This document shows, piece after piece, positions 1-9,020 of a stretch of DNA of 64,000 nucleotides. The first letter of the stretch is position 1. Each line of letters starts with the position of its first letter. A program made the translations under genes and the position numbers. Source of the stretch: Thaumasiovibrio subtropicus. Lineage in GTDB: Bacteria > Pseudomonadota > Gammaproteobacteria > Enterobacterales > Vibrionaceae. The notes under the pieces were generated by a model. That model was not told the DNA's origin, searched no databases, and saw only the letters and a list, made by a program, of their open reading frames with translations. Location: assembly GCF_019703835.1 (NCBI RefSeq), contig NZ_AP023055.1:1550001-1614000 (forward strand), read 5' to 3'.

Positions 1-334
1 CTTTCATGTAGCGGTGTGCGGTAGAATCTGCCCCACCAAACAAACTGCATGCGATCAAGTCATAACCCATTTCGTGAACTTTACGCTCAATACCTTGCAC
101 CAACTCACTGTAGATAGGACCAAACCAAGAGTTGAAGAAGATACCAATTGCACCCACGTTTTTCTGACGTAGACGCTTTGCGTTACTGTTGGCTGAATAG
201 TTCAGCCGCTTGGCAACTTCGAGAACATGCTTACGCGTTTTCTCGCTGATGCGGTCGCTATTGTTGATTGCATAGGAGACGGTCGAAATCGACACATTGG
301 CTTCCCTTGCAACATCTTTGATAGTAGGCCTCAT
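1..334 (-). CDS. LacI-family transcriptional regulator, N-terminal part (runs off the window)
   Basis: The reading frame starts at the ATG at 334 and is still open at base 1, so only about 111 residues are visible. The first 25 residues contain the classic LacI helix-turn-helix (TIKDVAREANVSISTVSYAI), followed by the hinge-helix region and the start of the sugar-binding domain. The family represses sugar catabolic operons and is released by a sugar ligand. It lies downstream of the GH94 phosphorylase gene on the same strand, so it is probably the local repressor of this carbohydrate locus. A near-palindromic AAAACGTTTC upstream matches sites in front of the ABC ATPase gene, which suggests autoregulation. 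Family assignment is firm; the ligand is inferred only from neighbours. Confidence 0.93.
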   Translation of the reverse strand, partial: MRPTIKDVAREANVSISTVSYAINNSDRISEKTRKHVLEVAKRLNYSANSNAKRLRQKNVGAIGIFFNSWFGPIYSELVQGIERKVHEMGYDLIACSLFGGADSTAHRYMK

Positions 335-431
335 GAAACTACATATCCCTCAATTTCTTATTAATTCCACTGCATTCCCTGCAATTACGTAAAAACAGGA
401 AATCATTGCGGGTCAGTATAGAGGATTAGGT

Positions 432-441
432 AAAACGTTTC
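432..441. promoter_or_regulatory. LacI-type operator-like site upstream of the regulator
   Basis: AAAACGTTTC has a perfect AAACGTTT core and sits about 100 bases upstream of the regulator start. It differs by one base from the perfect GAAACGTTTC sites at 5112 and 5373. LacI-family regulators commonly bind CG-centred palindromes of this kind, so this may be an autoregulatory operator. Binding is inferred. Confidence 0.5.
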
Positions 442-500
442 TATCTCATCGTCAGACAAGAATCTGACAGACCCCACAAATCACGCCACTTGCCGGAAGA

Positions 501-531
501 CTGCACGCTTGCGATGTTCACAAGCGTGCAG
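501..531. repeat. Perfect 11-bp stem-loop between the GH94 and LacI genes
   Basis: CTGCACGCTTG and its exact reverse complement flank a 9-base loop, just downstream of the GH94 stop codon. Neither strand shows a clear T-tract after the stem. It could be a weak or Rho-assisted terminator, an mRNA 3'-end stabiliser or an attenuator before the regulator gene. The hairpin is seen directly; its role is inferred. Confidence 0.55.
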
Positions 532-537
532 AGTTAC

Positions 538-3500
538 TTACAGCCAGACAACAATGTGGTTAGATTCTGCAACCAAGTTTGCATCCAATACCGCTTTCTC
601 GACCAGTGCGCCACCAGTACGATATGCATTCTCAGTCACTGCAAACTCAACCTCATTTCCGTTAATCGTCATACGCTTAGGTGTATGTGCACCCTGCTCA
701 GGACGAATCTCAAAACGGCATGGTTTACCGTGAACCGCAAAATCGAGTGTTGACGTACCCAGCGATGTTGCCAGTACTGGGTCCACAACCAGCGCTTCGT
801 TATCAAAACGCAAGCCAAACACACTGCTGATCACTTGGTTAATGTAGATGCCAGGGCCACTCGAGTAGATACGCCAGCCACCTTTCACGGCTACCTCACC
901 TTGCTTCAACTTGTCGAAGTCACGGTACGCTTCATAGCGATCGTTGAACTTGCCATCCGAACTTGAGAAGTAGGCGTTCGATTGGCGAATCTCTGCATTC
1001 GGTACACATTCCTGAATGCCAAGTGGGACGATTTTGTACAAGTTTTCAAGTACTTGATCCGCTTTACCCATCTTACAAAGCGCTTCAATGAAGCGGATAT
1101 GAGCGTGGCAATATTGCAGACCGACTTCACGACCGAGGTTGGCAGCCAGCTCAGCACGCTTGAAGTAGCTTTGCTTACCGCCATTGTATTCGGCCATTTT
1201 TTCCATCAATCGCACGCCATCAGGGTGAACCAAGTTCTCCTCAATGATCGCCATGTGGCTCTCTGCCATCTCTTTGTTAAACGTTTCGGAGATGATAGAG
1301 CGAGAGGCTGGCAGTAAACGGTATTTAATGCCGGTTTTTTCATCGGATGGGTGCAGAAGGTATTCAACCTGCTCAACATCTTTGTTCGCTAAGTGAATGA
1401 AACCAGCAATGACACCATCTTTAATCAGTAACTTGTGGTAATCCGCTTCCATATTGGTCGCAAGCTCGGTGATTTGCGAAACAAAAGGCGCAAAACGAGG
1501 CTCACCTTGAAGGGCATTCGCCATGGTTTTCAGCGATTGCAGGGTCAGCGGGATTGTCCAACCACTCACCATGTTCTCACGCAGGGCTTGGTTTGCAGGC
1601 TGTAGCGTGTCATCCCAGTCACCATCGCCATAGCAAGAGAGCGACGTCCCCGGAATCAGGTTATCGATGATGTGCTTGATCTGGCGTTCAACGTGCGCAA
1701 ATACGGTATAGCTCTCTGACGTGAACGCGAAGCCATCTTCAATGCTGGTGTAAGGGACTTCAATATCCAATACGCTCAGATCGCCCGTTGCCGTCAAGTA
1801 ATCCGCAATCGCTTTCAATGGCCAAACAACGATGTCGCCGTGGCAGTCTTCTTGCTGGATTTTTGCGTACTTATCGAACATGAACCACTGCGGCCACGTA
1901 CCGGTTTCAATGTGCTGGTGGCTATAGATGGTTTTCAGGAGATCCACCACACGATCATAACGCTGCATCGACATAAAGAGTTCAAATGGACCTTGCGACA
2001 CATCACGCGTCCCCCATGCGGCACCAGAGTACTGCTCTAGGCCATGTGGCGTGGCATAGTGCACTAAGGCGTTATGCGTGAACCATTGCATGGTTTCGTT
2101 CAGCTTCTGTGCGTTGTAAGCGTCGTTTTCAAAACTCACATTGAAGTGATTTGTAAGCGCACTTTGCCCTTTGTGGTAGAGGTTTACTTCTGTGTCAAAA
2201 TCAATTTTCTGCGCTTTTTGAGCCACAGTTTCGTCAATGACACCTGTCATGGTGAGGCTGGCTTTCTTGGCAATCGAACCCGTAAACATCAGGTAACGTG
2301 GCTTATCTCCCGCCTGTACCATAGACACTTCAGCTAGCGCGCTATCTGCCAGTAGCGAGTAATGCAGTGTTGGGTAAGACTCCGTCATGAGTGAGAAATC
2401 ACCACGCACGGTCAGGTGTTCACCATCACGCTCAACAGACACCAGCGCATCACGCTCGTTGTTGCCCATCAGCAGTTGGTTTGTCACCACGACGTCCAGT
2501 GTTGGCAGATTTTCGGTTTCGATATCCAACTGAACGGTGGCAACATCGTTGGCACTGAAGCTGGTTACCTTGATCATGCCGCCGTTGTATTTGTAGAACC
2601 AACGCGAGAAGTTCAGCCCCGTTTCAAAAGCAGAAGGCATGGTTAGAACGCGGAAATCATCGCCCTCTTTCACCCAAATGCGCTGACCACTAAAACGGAA
2701 CAGGTTCAGAGACGTGCGATCAACACCCAGAAGCTTGTTGAACGAGGTATTGCCAACCACAACGTGCGAGTTGAACACGCCATACATGCCGTGGGTTGAG
2801 CTCATCACACCATTCACAAAGTTCTGGTTATTGCCCGATGAGATCATGTGTCCCGTTGAACGCTCCAGTAAACGCTCTTTCTCTGCCAAGGTCACGTAGC
2901 GGCTATCTGAGTTCTCTTCTCCGTAGAAGAAAGAAAGCAGTTGCTCACCGTCTTTTTCTGCAAAGCGGCGTGTTTCACCAAACAGCGCAGTGACATCGTC
3001 ATCGCTCAGGCTCTCACCTAGCAATACATTCTCGGCGTTCAAGAAAAACGCGGGAAGGCGTTGCTCGCTCGCGATTGCCATCTCAGGGGCGACATAAGCG
3101 GCTTGAAGTGGCGCATTATCCGCGGCTTCTGTGACGTTTGAACCCGCTAAGTTATCCGCAAAGTGAATGTAGAAAACAGCATCTGAGCTTTGGCCTGCGG
3201 TCAACGTTTGCGTTTCAGTTTGTAGGGCAACATAACCCATCTCGAATTGGAAACGCTCATTGGCTAGGTTAGGTTGCGACAATACCGCTGGCGTTGGGTC
3301 AAATCGGAAATCTTTGCCAAAGAACTGGTAGCCATCGGTAGAGAAGCCCACCACTTTGTCCGTTAAAGTACCCACCTGAGTACATGGGTTACCCGTGCTT
3401 TGCGGCAAGTTTTGACGAGAGCAGACGACATAGCCCGTTTCTTCCGTGTTGAAAACTTGATGATCAAGATACTGGCTGACGTAGCACTCGTTACTCTTCA

Positions 3501-3918
3501 CGCCACCTTCATCCGCAAGGGCAAGGTCTTGACCAAACACGAGGTCATAACTGAAGTCGTTGTCGATCAGGTTTTCAACTTTAGTGGTGTAGTAAACGGC
3601 ATTCAGATCTGCCGCTAGGCTGATCATCACCGTTGCACGGAATGCGTGGGTTTCTGTCACCCAACCAACCTGACCCGCTTCATTGCGGAAAGTGCGCAAG
3701 TTGTCGTTAAAAGAGATTAGCGGAGTAAATGCGATACCTTCACTACTCTTGGTACGCAAGTAGACGTTTGACAATGCATATTCAAACTCACTTGGCTCGT
3801 AGAGGTTCACCATTACAGAGTTTGCGCGGATGCTCTGTAATACGTTGTTTTCAGAAAATGCCAGCGTCAAGTGACCGTTGGACACGTGATGATATGAATC
3901 GGAAATAGAGTGAATCAT
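538..3918 (-). CDS. Long GH94-type glycoside phosphorylase (1,2-beta-oligoglucan phosphorylase-like)
   Basis: A protein of about 1126 residues. The C-terminal half has GH94 (alpha/alpha)6-barrel features: a DCHGDIVVWPLKAIADYL segment, then GDGDWDDTLQP near residue 765, where family members carry the catalytic Asp, then QYCHAHIRFIEAL and a GGWRIYSSGPGIYI segment. GH94 enzymes reversibly phosphorolyse beta-glucosides to glucose 1-phosphate. Cellobiose and chitobiose phosphorylases are near 800 residues, whereas 1,2-beta-oligoglucan phosphorylases and the GH94 part of cyclic-glucan synthases are near 1100, so length favours a sophoro-oligosaccharide substrate. No signal peptide is visible, so it is cytoplasmic. 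I chose the ATG at 3918; a TTG at 3966 extends the frame but overlaps the upstream ATPase gene. Family is confident, substrate is inference. Confidence 0.82.
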   Translation of the reverse strand: MIHSISDSYHHVSNGHLTLAFSENNVLQSIRANSVMVNLYEPSEFEYALSNVYLRTKSSEGIAFTPLISFNDNLRTFRNEAGQVGWVTETHAFRATVMISLAADLNAVYYTTKVENLIDNDFSYDLVFGQDLALADEGGVKSNECYVSQYLDHQVFNTEETGYVVCSRQNLPQSTGNPCTQVGTLTDKVVGFSTDGYQFFGKDFRFDPTPAVLSQPNLANERFQFEMGYVALQTETQTLTAGQSSDAVFYIHFADNLAGSNVTEAADNAPLQAAYVAPEMAIASEQRLPAFFLNAENVLLGESLSDDDVTALFGETRRFAEKDGEQLLSFFYGEENSDSRYVTLAEKERLLERSTGHMISSGNNQNFVNGVMSSTHGMYGVFNSHVVVGNTSFNKLLGVDRTSLNLFRFSGQRIWVKEGDDFRVLTMPSAFETGLNFSRWFYKYNGGMIKVTSFSANDVATVQLDIETENLPTLDVVVTNQLLMGNNERDALVSVERDGEHLTVRGDFSLMTESYPTLHYSLLADSALAEVSMVQAGDKPRYLMFTGSIAKKASLTMTGVIDETVAQKAQKIDFDTEVNLYHKGQSALTNHFNVSFENDAYNAQKLNETMQWFTHNALVHYATPHGLEQYSGAAWGTRDVSQGPFELFMSMQRYDRVVDLLKTIYSHQHIETGTWPQWFMFDKYAKIQQEDCHGDIVVWPLKAIADYLTATGDLSVLDIEVPYTSIEDGFAFTSESYTVFAHVERQIKHIIDNLIPGTSLSCYGDGDWDDTLQPANQALRENMVSGWTIPLTLQSLKTMANALQGEPRFAPFVSQITELATNMEADYHKLLIKDGVIAGFIHLANKDVEQVEYLLHPSDEKTGIKYRLLPASRSIISETFNKEMAESHMAIIEENLVHPDGVRLMEKMAEYNGGKQSYFKRAELAANLGREVGLQYCHAHIRFIEALCKMGKADQVLENLYKIVPLGIQECVPNAEIRQSNAYFSSSDGKFNDRYEAYRDFDKLKQGEVAVKGGWRIYSSGPGIYINQVISSVFGLRFDNEALVVDPVLATSLGTSTLDFAVHGKPCRFEIRPEQGAHTPKRMTINGNEVEFAVTENAYRTGGALVEKAVLDANLVAESNHIVVWL

Positions 3919-3959
3919 GTTAAAAATACAACCTGTTAAAATTCTAAAATATGAACGTA

Positions 3960-5078
3960 TTAGCAAGTAGGAAGCGAAATATTGAGTCCCGTTTCCTTGT
4001 CAAAGATATGGCATTTATCCATATTGAAACTGATTTGATGCTCACTGTTTCGACGCAGTGGCGATTCAGGATTAACCCGCTTACAGATCAGCGAGTAACC
4101 GTGGAAGTTGAGATGAACAAAGGCTTCGGGTCCCATCTCTTCCACCTCAGTAATGGTGGCATCGAGACCCGTTTGCTCATCAAGAATATCGATATGTTCT
4201 GGGCGCAGACCAAATGCAATCGGCTTACCTACATAGTTGACCAAACCCGCCTGCATGCTCGCCGGCAATGCGACGCGATGCTTACCCAGTACCACCGCCA
4301 GTTCACCGTTATCGTTTTGGCTTAACATGCCTTCCATGATGTTCATGTTTGGCGAACCAATAAACTCGGCAACAAAACGATTGGCGGGTTTGTGGTACAG
4401 ATTCAGCGGCGTATCGACCTGCATGATTTCACCTTTGTTCATCACACAGATACGGTCTCCCATCGTCATGGCTTCCACTTGATCATGGGTGACATACACC
4501 ATAGTGGCAGGACGGCCATCGGCTTTAAGCTGCTCATGAAGACGGCTAATACGCATACGCATCGACACACGTAGCTTGGCATCAAGGTTTGATAGCGGCT
4601 CATCGAAAAGAAACACTTCAGGTTTGCGGACCATGGCACGGCCAAGCGCGACACGCTGGCACTGACCGCCCGACATTTGACCCGGCTTGCGATCGAGCAA
4701 ATCGGTAATCTCAAGGAGCTCGGCGGCTTCGTTGACACGACGCTCAATGACATCTTTGGGTTTCTTGCGCGTTTCAAGACCAAATGCCAAGTTTTGGCGC
4801 ACCGTCATATGTGGGTAAAGGGCGTAGTTCTGAAACACCATCGCGATACCGCGATCTTTGGGTGCCGCGTCATTACAGAGTTTGTCACCAATGTGCAGTT
4901 CACCACTTGAAATACTTTCTAGCCCGGCAATCATGCGTAGCGTAGTAGACTTGGCACAGCCCGATGGGCCAACCAGCACCATGAACTCACCTTCCTTGAT
5001 GTCCAGACAGAAATCACGGACAGCATGGAAACCATTCTTGTAGACTTTATTGATATTTTGCAGCTTGACCTGAGCCAT
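3960..5078 (-). CDS. MalK/UgpC/MsmX-type sugar ABC transporter ATPase
   Basis: A 372-residue ATPase of the CUT1 sugar-importer class. It shows a P-loop GPSGCAKST (37-45), a signature MSGGQCQRVALGRAM, a Walker B LFDEPLSNLDAKLR, the switch His in YVTHDQVEAMT, and a C-terminal MalK-like regulatory/OB domain with GLRPEHI. It energises import of an oligosaccharide through two permeases and a binding protein, none of which lies in this window, so it may serve a transporter elsewhere as MsmX does. The last P-loop glycine is Ala (GCAKST instead of GCGKST), which is unusual. It is first in a unit with the GH94 gene and probably the LacI gene, with two GAAACGTTTC palindromes upstream. Confidence 0.93.
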   Translation of the reverse strand: MAQVKLQNINKVYKNGFHAVRDFCLDIKEGEFMVLVGPSGCAKSTTLRMIAGLESISSGELHIGDKLCNDAAPKDRGIAMVFQNYALYPHMTVRQNLAFGLETRKKPKDVIERRVNEAAELLEITDLLDRKPGQMSGGQCQRVALGRAMVRKPEVFLFDEPLSNLDAKLRVSMRMRISRLHEQLKADGRPATMVYVTHDQVEAMTMGDRICVMNKGEIMQVDTPLNLYHKPANRFVAEFIGSPNMNIMEGMLSQNDNGELAVVLGKHRVALPASMQAGLVNYVGKPIAFGLRPEHIDILDEQTGLDATITEVEEMGPEAFVHLNFHGYSLICKRVNPESPLRRNSEHQISFNMDKCHIFDKETGLNISLPTC

Positions 5079-5111
5079 ACACCGTACTCTTCGCTAAAAT
5101 ATGTGCTTATT

Positions 5112-5121
5112 GAAACGTTTC
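5112..5121. promoter_or_regulatory. Perfect GAAACGTTTC operator-like palindrome
   Basis: This 10-bp perfect palindrome lies 34 bases upstream of the ABC ATPase start. It is repeated at 5373-5384 and nearly repeated in front of the regulator at 432-441. The position is right for a LacI-family operator that blocks the promoter of the ATPase-GH94 unit. Regulator identity is inferred from proximity. Confidence 0.6.
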
Positions 5122-5372
5122 TACGCATAGTAAGAATCAACCCCATATTCGTCAACCGAGCATATCTGTTTATGTACTTTGGTCACACTTTTTAGGCATA
5201 CATTCCACTAAGGTGTGAGCTAAATCCACTATCTATTATCGAATTTCAGTGCAGATGCCGCGTTATTTGTCCATCTTTCACGTCGAAATCACGCGAAAGG
5301 CACCCCAGAATAGTGCCCAACCCTTTGATATAGCAGATTTGTAGCATTTCCACCTCGACAGTAAAACCAAAT

Positions 5373-5384
5373 AGAAACGTTTCT
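5373..5384. promoter_or_regulatory. Second, 12-bp operator-like palindrome AGAAACGTTTCT
   Basis: A perfect 12-bp palindrome containing the same GAAACGTTTC core, about 260 bases upstream of the proximal site. Paired distant operators are typical of LacI-type looping control. The stretch 5079-5499 otherwise holds two hairpins and no convincing gene. Confidence 0.55.
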
Positions 5385-5409
5385 TTAACCAATCGAGTAA
5401 CTGATTGAA

Positions 5410-5432
5410 ATAGCGCGATTTTGTCGCGCTAT
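5410..5432. repeat. Perfect 9-bp hairpin next to a terminator
   Basis: ATAGCGCGA and TCGCGCTAT flank a 5-base loop. It lies immediately downstream (minus strand) of the stronger terminator hairpin at 5446-5470, giving two hairpins in tandem after the lipoprotein gene. It may back up termination. Confidence 0.5.
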
Positions 5433-5445
5433 CTGACACAACGAA

Positions 5446-5470
5446 AAAGAGCCGCACGTGGCGGCTCTTT
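5446..5470 (-). terminator. Rho-independent terminator of the lipoprotein-sulfatase-GH3 unit
   Basis: AAAGAGCCGC pairs perfectly with GCGGCTCTTT around a 5-base loop. Read on the minus strand it is followed by TTTTCG. It starts 30 bases after the lipoprotein stop codon, so the upstream unit probably ends here and the ATPase-GH94 genes use their own promoter. Confidence 0.75.
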
Positions 5471-5499
5471 AACATTCAACATCACGGTCGTACCCGGCG

Positions 5500-8400
5500 C
5501 TAACAGCCCGTAATACCGCCATCGCAATGATTGATATCGAACAGTTGTTGCTTATACAAACGCACATCATCCAACACGACATACTGAGGCGCAATGTCGC
5601 CAGACAGCTGATCCATCAACAGCCACAAACGGAAACGGCTCTCTCCAGGGCGCTTTCGCATCGTAAAGGTGATTTCGTCCGGTGATTGATCATCAATAAA
5701 GGTCACGTCACACCAGTCTTGAAAACTGTTGCCTGTGCGGCAAGTGTGATGGTAGGTATCCTCGCCATAGATAAAATGCACCGCAAACTTTGCCCCAGCC
5801 AAGGCTCTGTCACCCACTCGCATCTTGAAGATGTAACGGGTGCCATCAGGATCATCCGCGATATCAAAGTCATAGCGGGCTTCGGCCTGAGATTCACCGC
5901 CAGAGGTGGTCATTTTCAGCGATTGCATGCCTTCAATAACCTCATCCACTGCCGACGTAATCATCGCACCGCCACTCAACTGCCAATGACTCTCACCACT
6001 TTCAAAATCACCGTTCACGACATGCTGTGACGCGCCAATACGCTGTAAGCTGGTGTTATCCACTACCACACGGGTCGATGTATCACCCTCGACCACATAC
6101 TCTATGTGCAGATAGTCCTTACCCGCTGGTTTCTGCGTTCGCACAGACAGATATCGACCTTCGCCAACACGGTCATGATAGTCACTGACCGCGGTATCAC
6201 TGCTCTGGAAATGACGACTCAGCGTCTCTGGACCTCGCTGTCCATTCGCAGACCAACTCACCCGCAAATAGCCAGCGCCCGCCGATTCAGGCCGCACATA
6301 GCCGCCAACGATGAACTCTGTCCCGTCGGCATCGACATCCAATTTCACCGCTTGATGTAAGCTGCCTTCGGCACCGTTTGGCGATAAGCGTGCTGCTTGT
6401 CCCTTCAGTCCTGATACCATGCTTACTTCAACGTCTGATTCCACCCAACCTCGGGTATCGGTTATGAAATTGGGATTTTCAAATCGCCCGCTGCCGTTTT
6501 CGAGTAAACCAACCACATCATCGAGCCATACCCATTCATCCGTTGGATCGCTAATCTCAAACTCACTGAACTGTGTGTCGGTTGGCAAGGTGTAAGGCGA
6601 AAGCTGATAGCCGAAGACATCACGTTCACCATCCGCACGGATCCCGGTAACTAAACGGGGCGTTATCGCCGAGAAAGTGACCACCTGATGACCCTGTGTG
6701 TTCTGTGCCACCATCACGTCAGGGAGGTAAAACGCATTTCGAAACTGCTGTGTCACACCGGGCTGAATCGACTCTGCAAGTCCTACACCGCCGAACCAAA
6801 AATCAGCAATACCTATTCCATCAATCTCATACTCAGGGTGATCCATCGACCAGCGCGATAACATCTCAATGTCTTTGTAGCCATTACTTTGCATCAACTG
6901 ACGGCGACCATCGCGATACGCGTGATACCCCCCAACAACCGCATCCAGCTTACCCAGTTGCCCGAAACCCAATACCGCAGGGAAATGGATAAAATTACCA
7001 GGGTGGTCTGACGGTCCATCATTGTAGTAATTGCCGTTTGAATCCGGATTGAAGGGGTTATTGCCAGCAGAGAACGCGGCAAGATACGGGAAACCTTCAT
7101 CATCCGTCACAGACTGCGTCAACGCATAGTAGTTGTGGCTCATCGTTGACCAGCCTGAATCTGAGAAGTGATGATCCAAGATTAACGGCGCACCCATGAC
7201 GATAAAGGCGGCGTTGTCAGCACGAATCACCGGCTCGCCGTTAAGGTAATCGTCGTAACGAAAGTCTTCGCGATGATAGGTAAAGTTGGCATAGTTCGAG
7301 GTGGCATTCGGGTCTTGTGCCGCAGCCAGTTCACCGAATAGCCAAGTCTCGTTCGTCATTAGATGATTCATACGTTTAGGGCCAAAATCATCCGACTCCC
7401 ATGTAATCCGCTGCTCGGCACGAACTACGTCTCCCGAGCGCTGAATCACTTGCTGTAAGTAGCTAAGATATTGCTGAATATTGGCGTTGTCTGGGTACAT
7501 CTCGGCGGCCTTATACGCCGCAGGCAAGAACTTCATACTGATGTAGACCTGCATTTGCGGACTACTTAGGTTTGGCATTCCAGATCCGCCCCCTTCATAG
7601 TTACGCACAAAGTGCCCATCGACACTTTTCACGCCACCTAATCCATCTGGGTGCAACCCCGCATGACGCTGCATCAGCAACTCAATCAAGGGCTCGATTT
7701 CAGGGTCGGGATTCACTTGGTCGGCAATCATCAACAGGTACATTGCCCAGCCGACATTATCGGCGATAGGCAGCGTATTGGGATTGTTGTTTTGCAACTT
7801 ACGGATCAAAAACCCTTCAGGGGCATCACTGTTTCCGGTGATGTCAGAGGCAATTAACCCCTTAATCGCCTTCACATAGTGAGACAGCTCTTGCGCCATC
7901 CACGCCTCAAACCCTAAGCGTTGATCGCCATTCTCGCGCATTTGATACGGCGCACCATCACTGAACAACAAGCTGCCATCAGCCGTCAGTGAAAAGCTCT
8001 GCCATTCGCCCTCTGCCAAGCTATAGCGCTGAGGCGTAAGGTTGCCATTTTGGCGTAACTTATCGACCGCCACATGAGACAGACCTGTGTTGCCTTCTAC
8101 CGCTTGGGCGATATACAGACCTGCGGCACTTTGTTGACCATAAATGCGGCTAAATGCCACCCCTTCTATCCCCGTTGCGCTATAAACACGGCTGGCATTA
8201 TTGGTACCGACGCGATGGCGATAGATGCCCGATTCGGTAGCGAAATAGAAGGTTTCCGCCTCCGTATCTAGGGCGATATCGACCACCTGTTCAGGGAGGG
8301 CAATGCGCGTCTTACTCACGTTGTCGTTTTGCGCATAAACCGCATTTCTATCTGCCTCAATGCGATAAACACCATCTTGTGCGCCGACATAGAGCTGCGA

Positions 8401-8910
8401 TTTGTAGTAGTGCATCCCGAGCTTGCCATCACCAAGCGATAGACGATCAAAGACGCTGAGGGTTTCCGTATTGGTGTTATACGCCAAAATCGCATCATCA
8501 CCGCTTTCCCCATCACACACCGCCAAATAGAGGAAGCGGCCAGATGGGGTAAAGGTCATCGCACAAAGGGCATGCTCATGGTTGAGTGCCATATCAGGAA
8601 GCAAAGCCACGATGTCACTGCCACTGATCTTATGTTGCAGTGTTTGGCGAATGTCGCGAATTTCAATGTCTAACTGCTGGGTATCCGCCAGTGCGTAGCT
8701 GCCTGCTAACTTAGCGCTTGCAACACGCGACACCTCGCCAAGGTTCGTTTGCCAATCACTGAGTGTGACATCCGCTTTTGGCCAATCGCCAGAAGGCGGT
8801 GGCGCACCATCGCCACTGCCACTGGAACCACATCCCGCGAGGAATACCGTGGTGATCGCAGTCGCAAGGAGACACTTTTTTATTGAGAAATGTTGTAGGG
8901 GTAATTGCAT
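5500..8910 (-). CDS. Large surface lipoprotein with putative alpha/alpha-toroid catalytic part and two C-terminal CBM-like domains
   Basis: About 1136 residues. A lipoprotein signal peptide ends in the lipobox LAGC, followed by a Gly/Ser linker, suggesting outer-membrane attachment. Residues about 80-340 have short beta-strand-rich repeats that could be a propeller. Residues about 360-780 are rich in Trp, Tyr and His and look helical (DNVGWAMYLLMIADQ, NYEGGGSGMPNLSSPQMQVY, GDLRQ-like turns, DGIGIADFWFGGVGLAE). Two beta-sandwich-like modules follow, the second opening with NGDFESGESHW, a common CBM4/9-type start. I do not recognise a CAZy family with confidence; glycan hydrolase or lyase is inferred from neighbours. 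The ATG at 8910 has AAGAGG ten bases upstream and gives a clean signal peptide, unlike the upstream ATG at 8970. Confidence 0.7.
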   Translation of the reverse strand: MQLPLQHFSIKKCLLATAITTVFLAGCGSSGSGDGAPPPSGDWPKADVTLSDWQTNLGEVSRVASAKLAGSYALADTQQLDIEIRDIRQTLQHKISGSDIVALLPDMALNHEHALCAMTFTPSGRFLYLAVCDGESGDDAILAYNTNTETLSVFDRLSLGDGKLGMHYYKSQLYVGAQDGVYRIEADRNAVYAQNDNVSKTRIALPEQVVDIALDTEAETFYFATESGIYRHRVGTNNASRVYSATGIEGVAFSRIYGQQSAAGLYIAQAVEGNTGLSHVAVDKLRQNGNLTPQRYSLAEGEWQSFSLTADGSLLFSDGAPYQMRENGDQRLGFEAWMAQELSHYVKAIKGLIASDITGNSDAPEGFLIRKLQNNNPNTLPIADNVGWAMYLLMIADQVNPDPEIEPLIELLMQRHAGLHPDGLGGVKSVDGHFVRNYEGGGSGMPNLSSPQMQVYISMKFLPAAYKAAEMYPDNANIQQYLSYLQQVIQRSGDVVRAEQRITWESDDFGPKRMNHLMTNETWLFGELAAAQDPNATSNYANFTYHREDFRYDDYLNGEPVIRADNAAFIVMGAPLILDHHFSDSGWSTMSHNYYALTQSVTDDEGFPYLAAFSAGNNPFNPDSNGNYYNDGPSDHPGNFIHFPAVLGFGQLGKLDAVVGGYHAYRDGRRQLMQSNGYKDIEMLSRWSMDHPEYEIDGIGIADFWFGGVGLAESIQPGVTQQFRNAFYLPDVMVAQNTQGHQVVTFSAITPRLVTGIRADGERDVFGYQLSPYTLPTDTQFSEFEISDPTDEWVWLDDVVGLLENGSGRFENPNFITDTRGWVESDVEVSMVSGLKGQAARLSPNGAEGSLHQAVKLDVDADGTEFIVGGYVRPESAGAGYLRVSWSANGQRGPETLSRHFQSSDTAVSDYHDRVGEGRYLSVRTQKPAGKDYLHIEYVVEGDTSTRVVVDNTSLQRIGASQHVVNGDFESGESHWQLSGGAMITSAVDEVIEGMQSLKMTTSGGESQAEARYDFDIADDPDGTRYIFKMRVGDRALAGAKFAVHFIYGEDTYHHTCRTGNSFQDWCDVTFIDDQSPDEITFTMRKRPGESRFRLWLLMDQLSGDIAPQYVVLDDVRLYKQQLFDINHCDGGITGC

Positions 8911-9020
8911 CTGTTTCAGACCTCTTAACGGACAGATTTTATTGGATAAAACGGCAAAGGCGCTGCTCATATATACTCAAGTGATCACGCGATAAGAAGC
9001 ACGGTAATCACTCAACATAT

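Noticed and set aside
1840..3618. Plus-strand reading frames opposite the GH94 gene
   Set aside because: They lie fully antisense to a strongly supported gene and show no independent features.
5278..5475. 65-residue minus-strand reading frame between the ATPase and lipoprotein genes
   Set aside because: It spans a terminator, a second hairpin and an operator-like palindrome, has no ribosome-binding site and matches no family.
8911..8970. Upstream start of the large lipoprotein
   Set aside because: It has no ribosome-binding site and would place 20 extra residues in front of a clean lipoprotein signal peptide.
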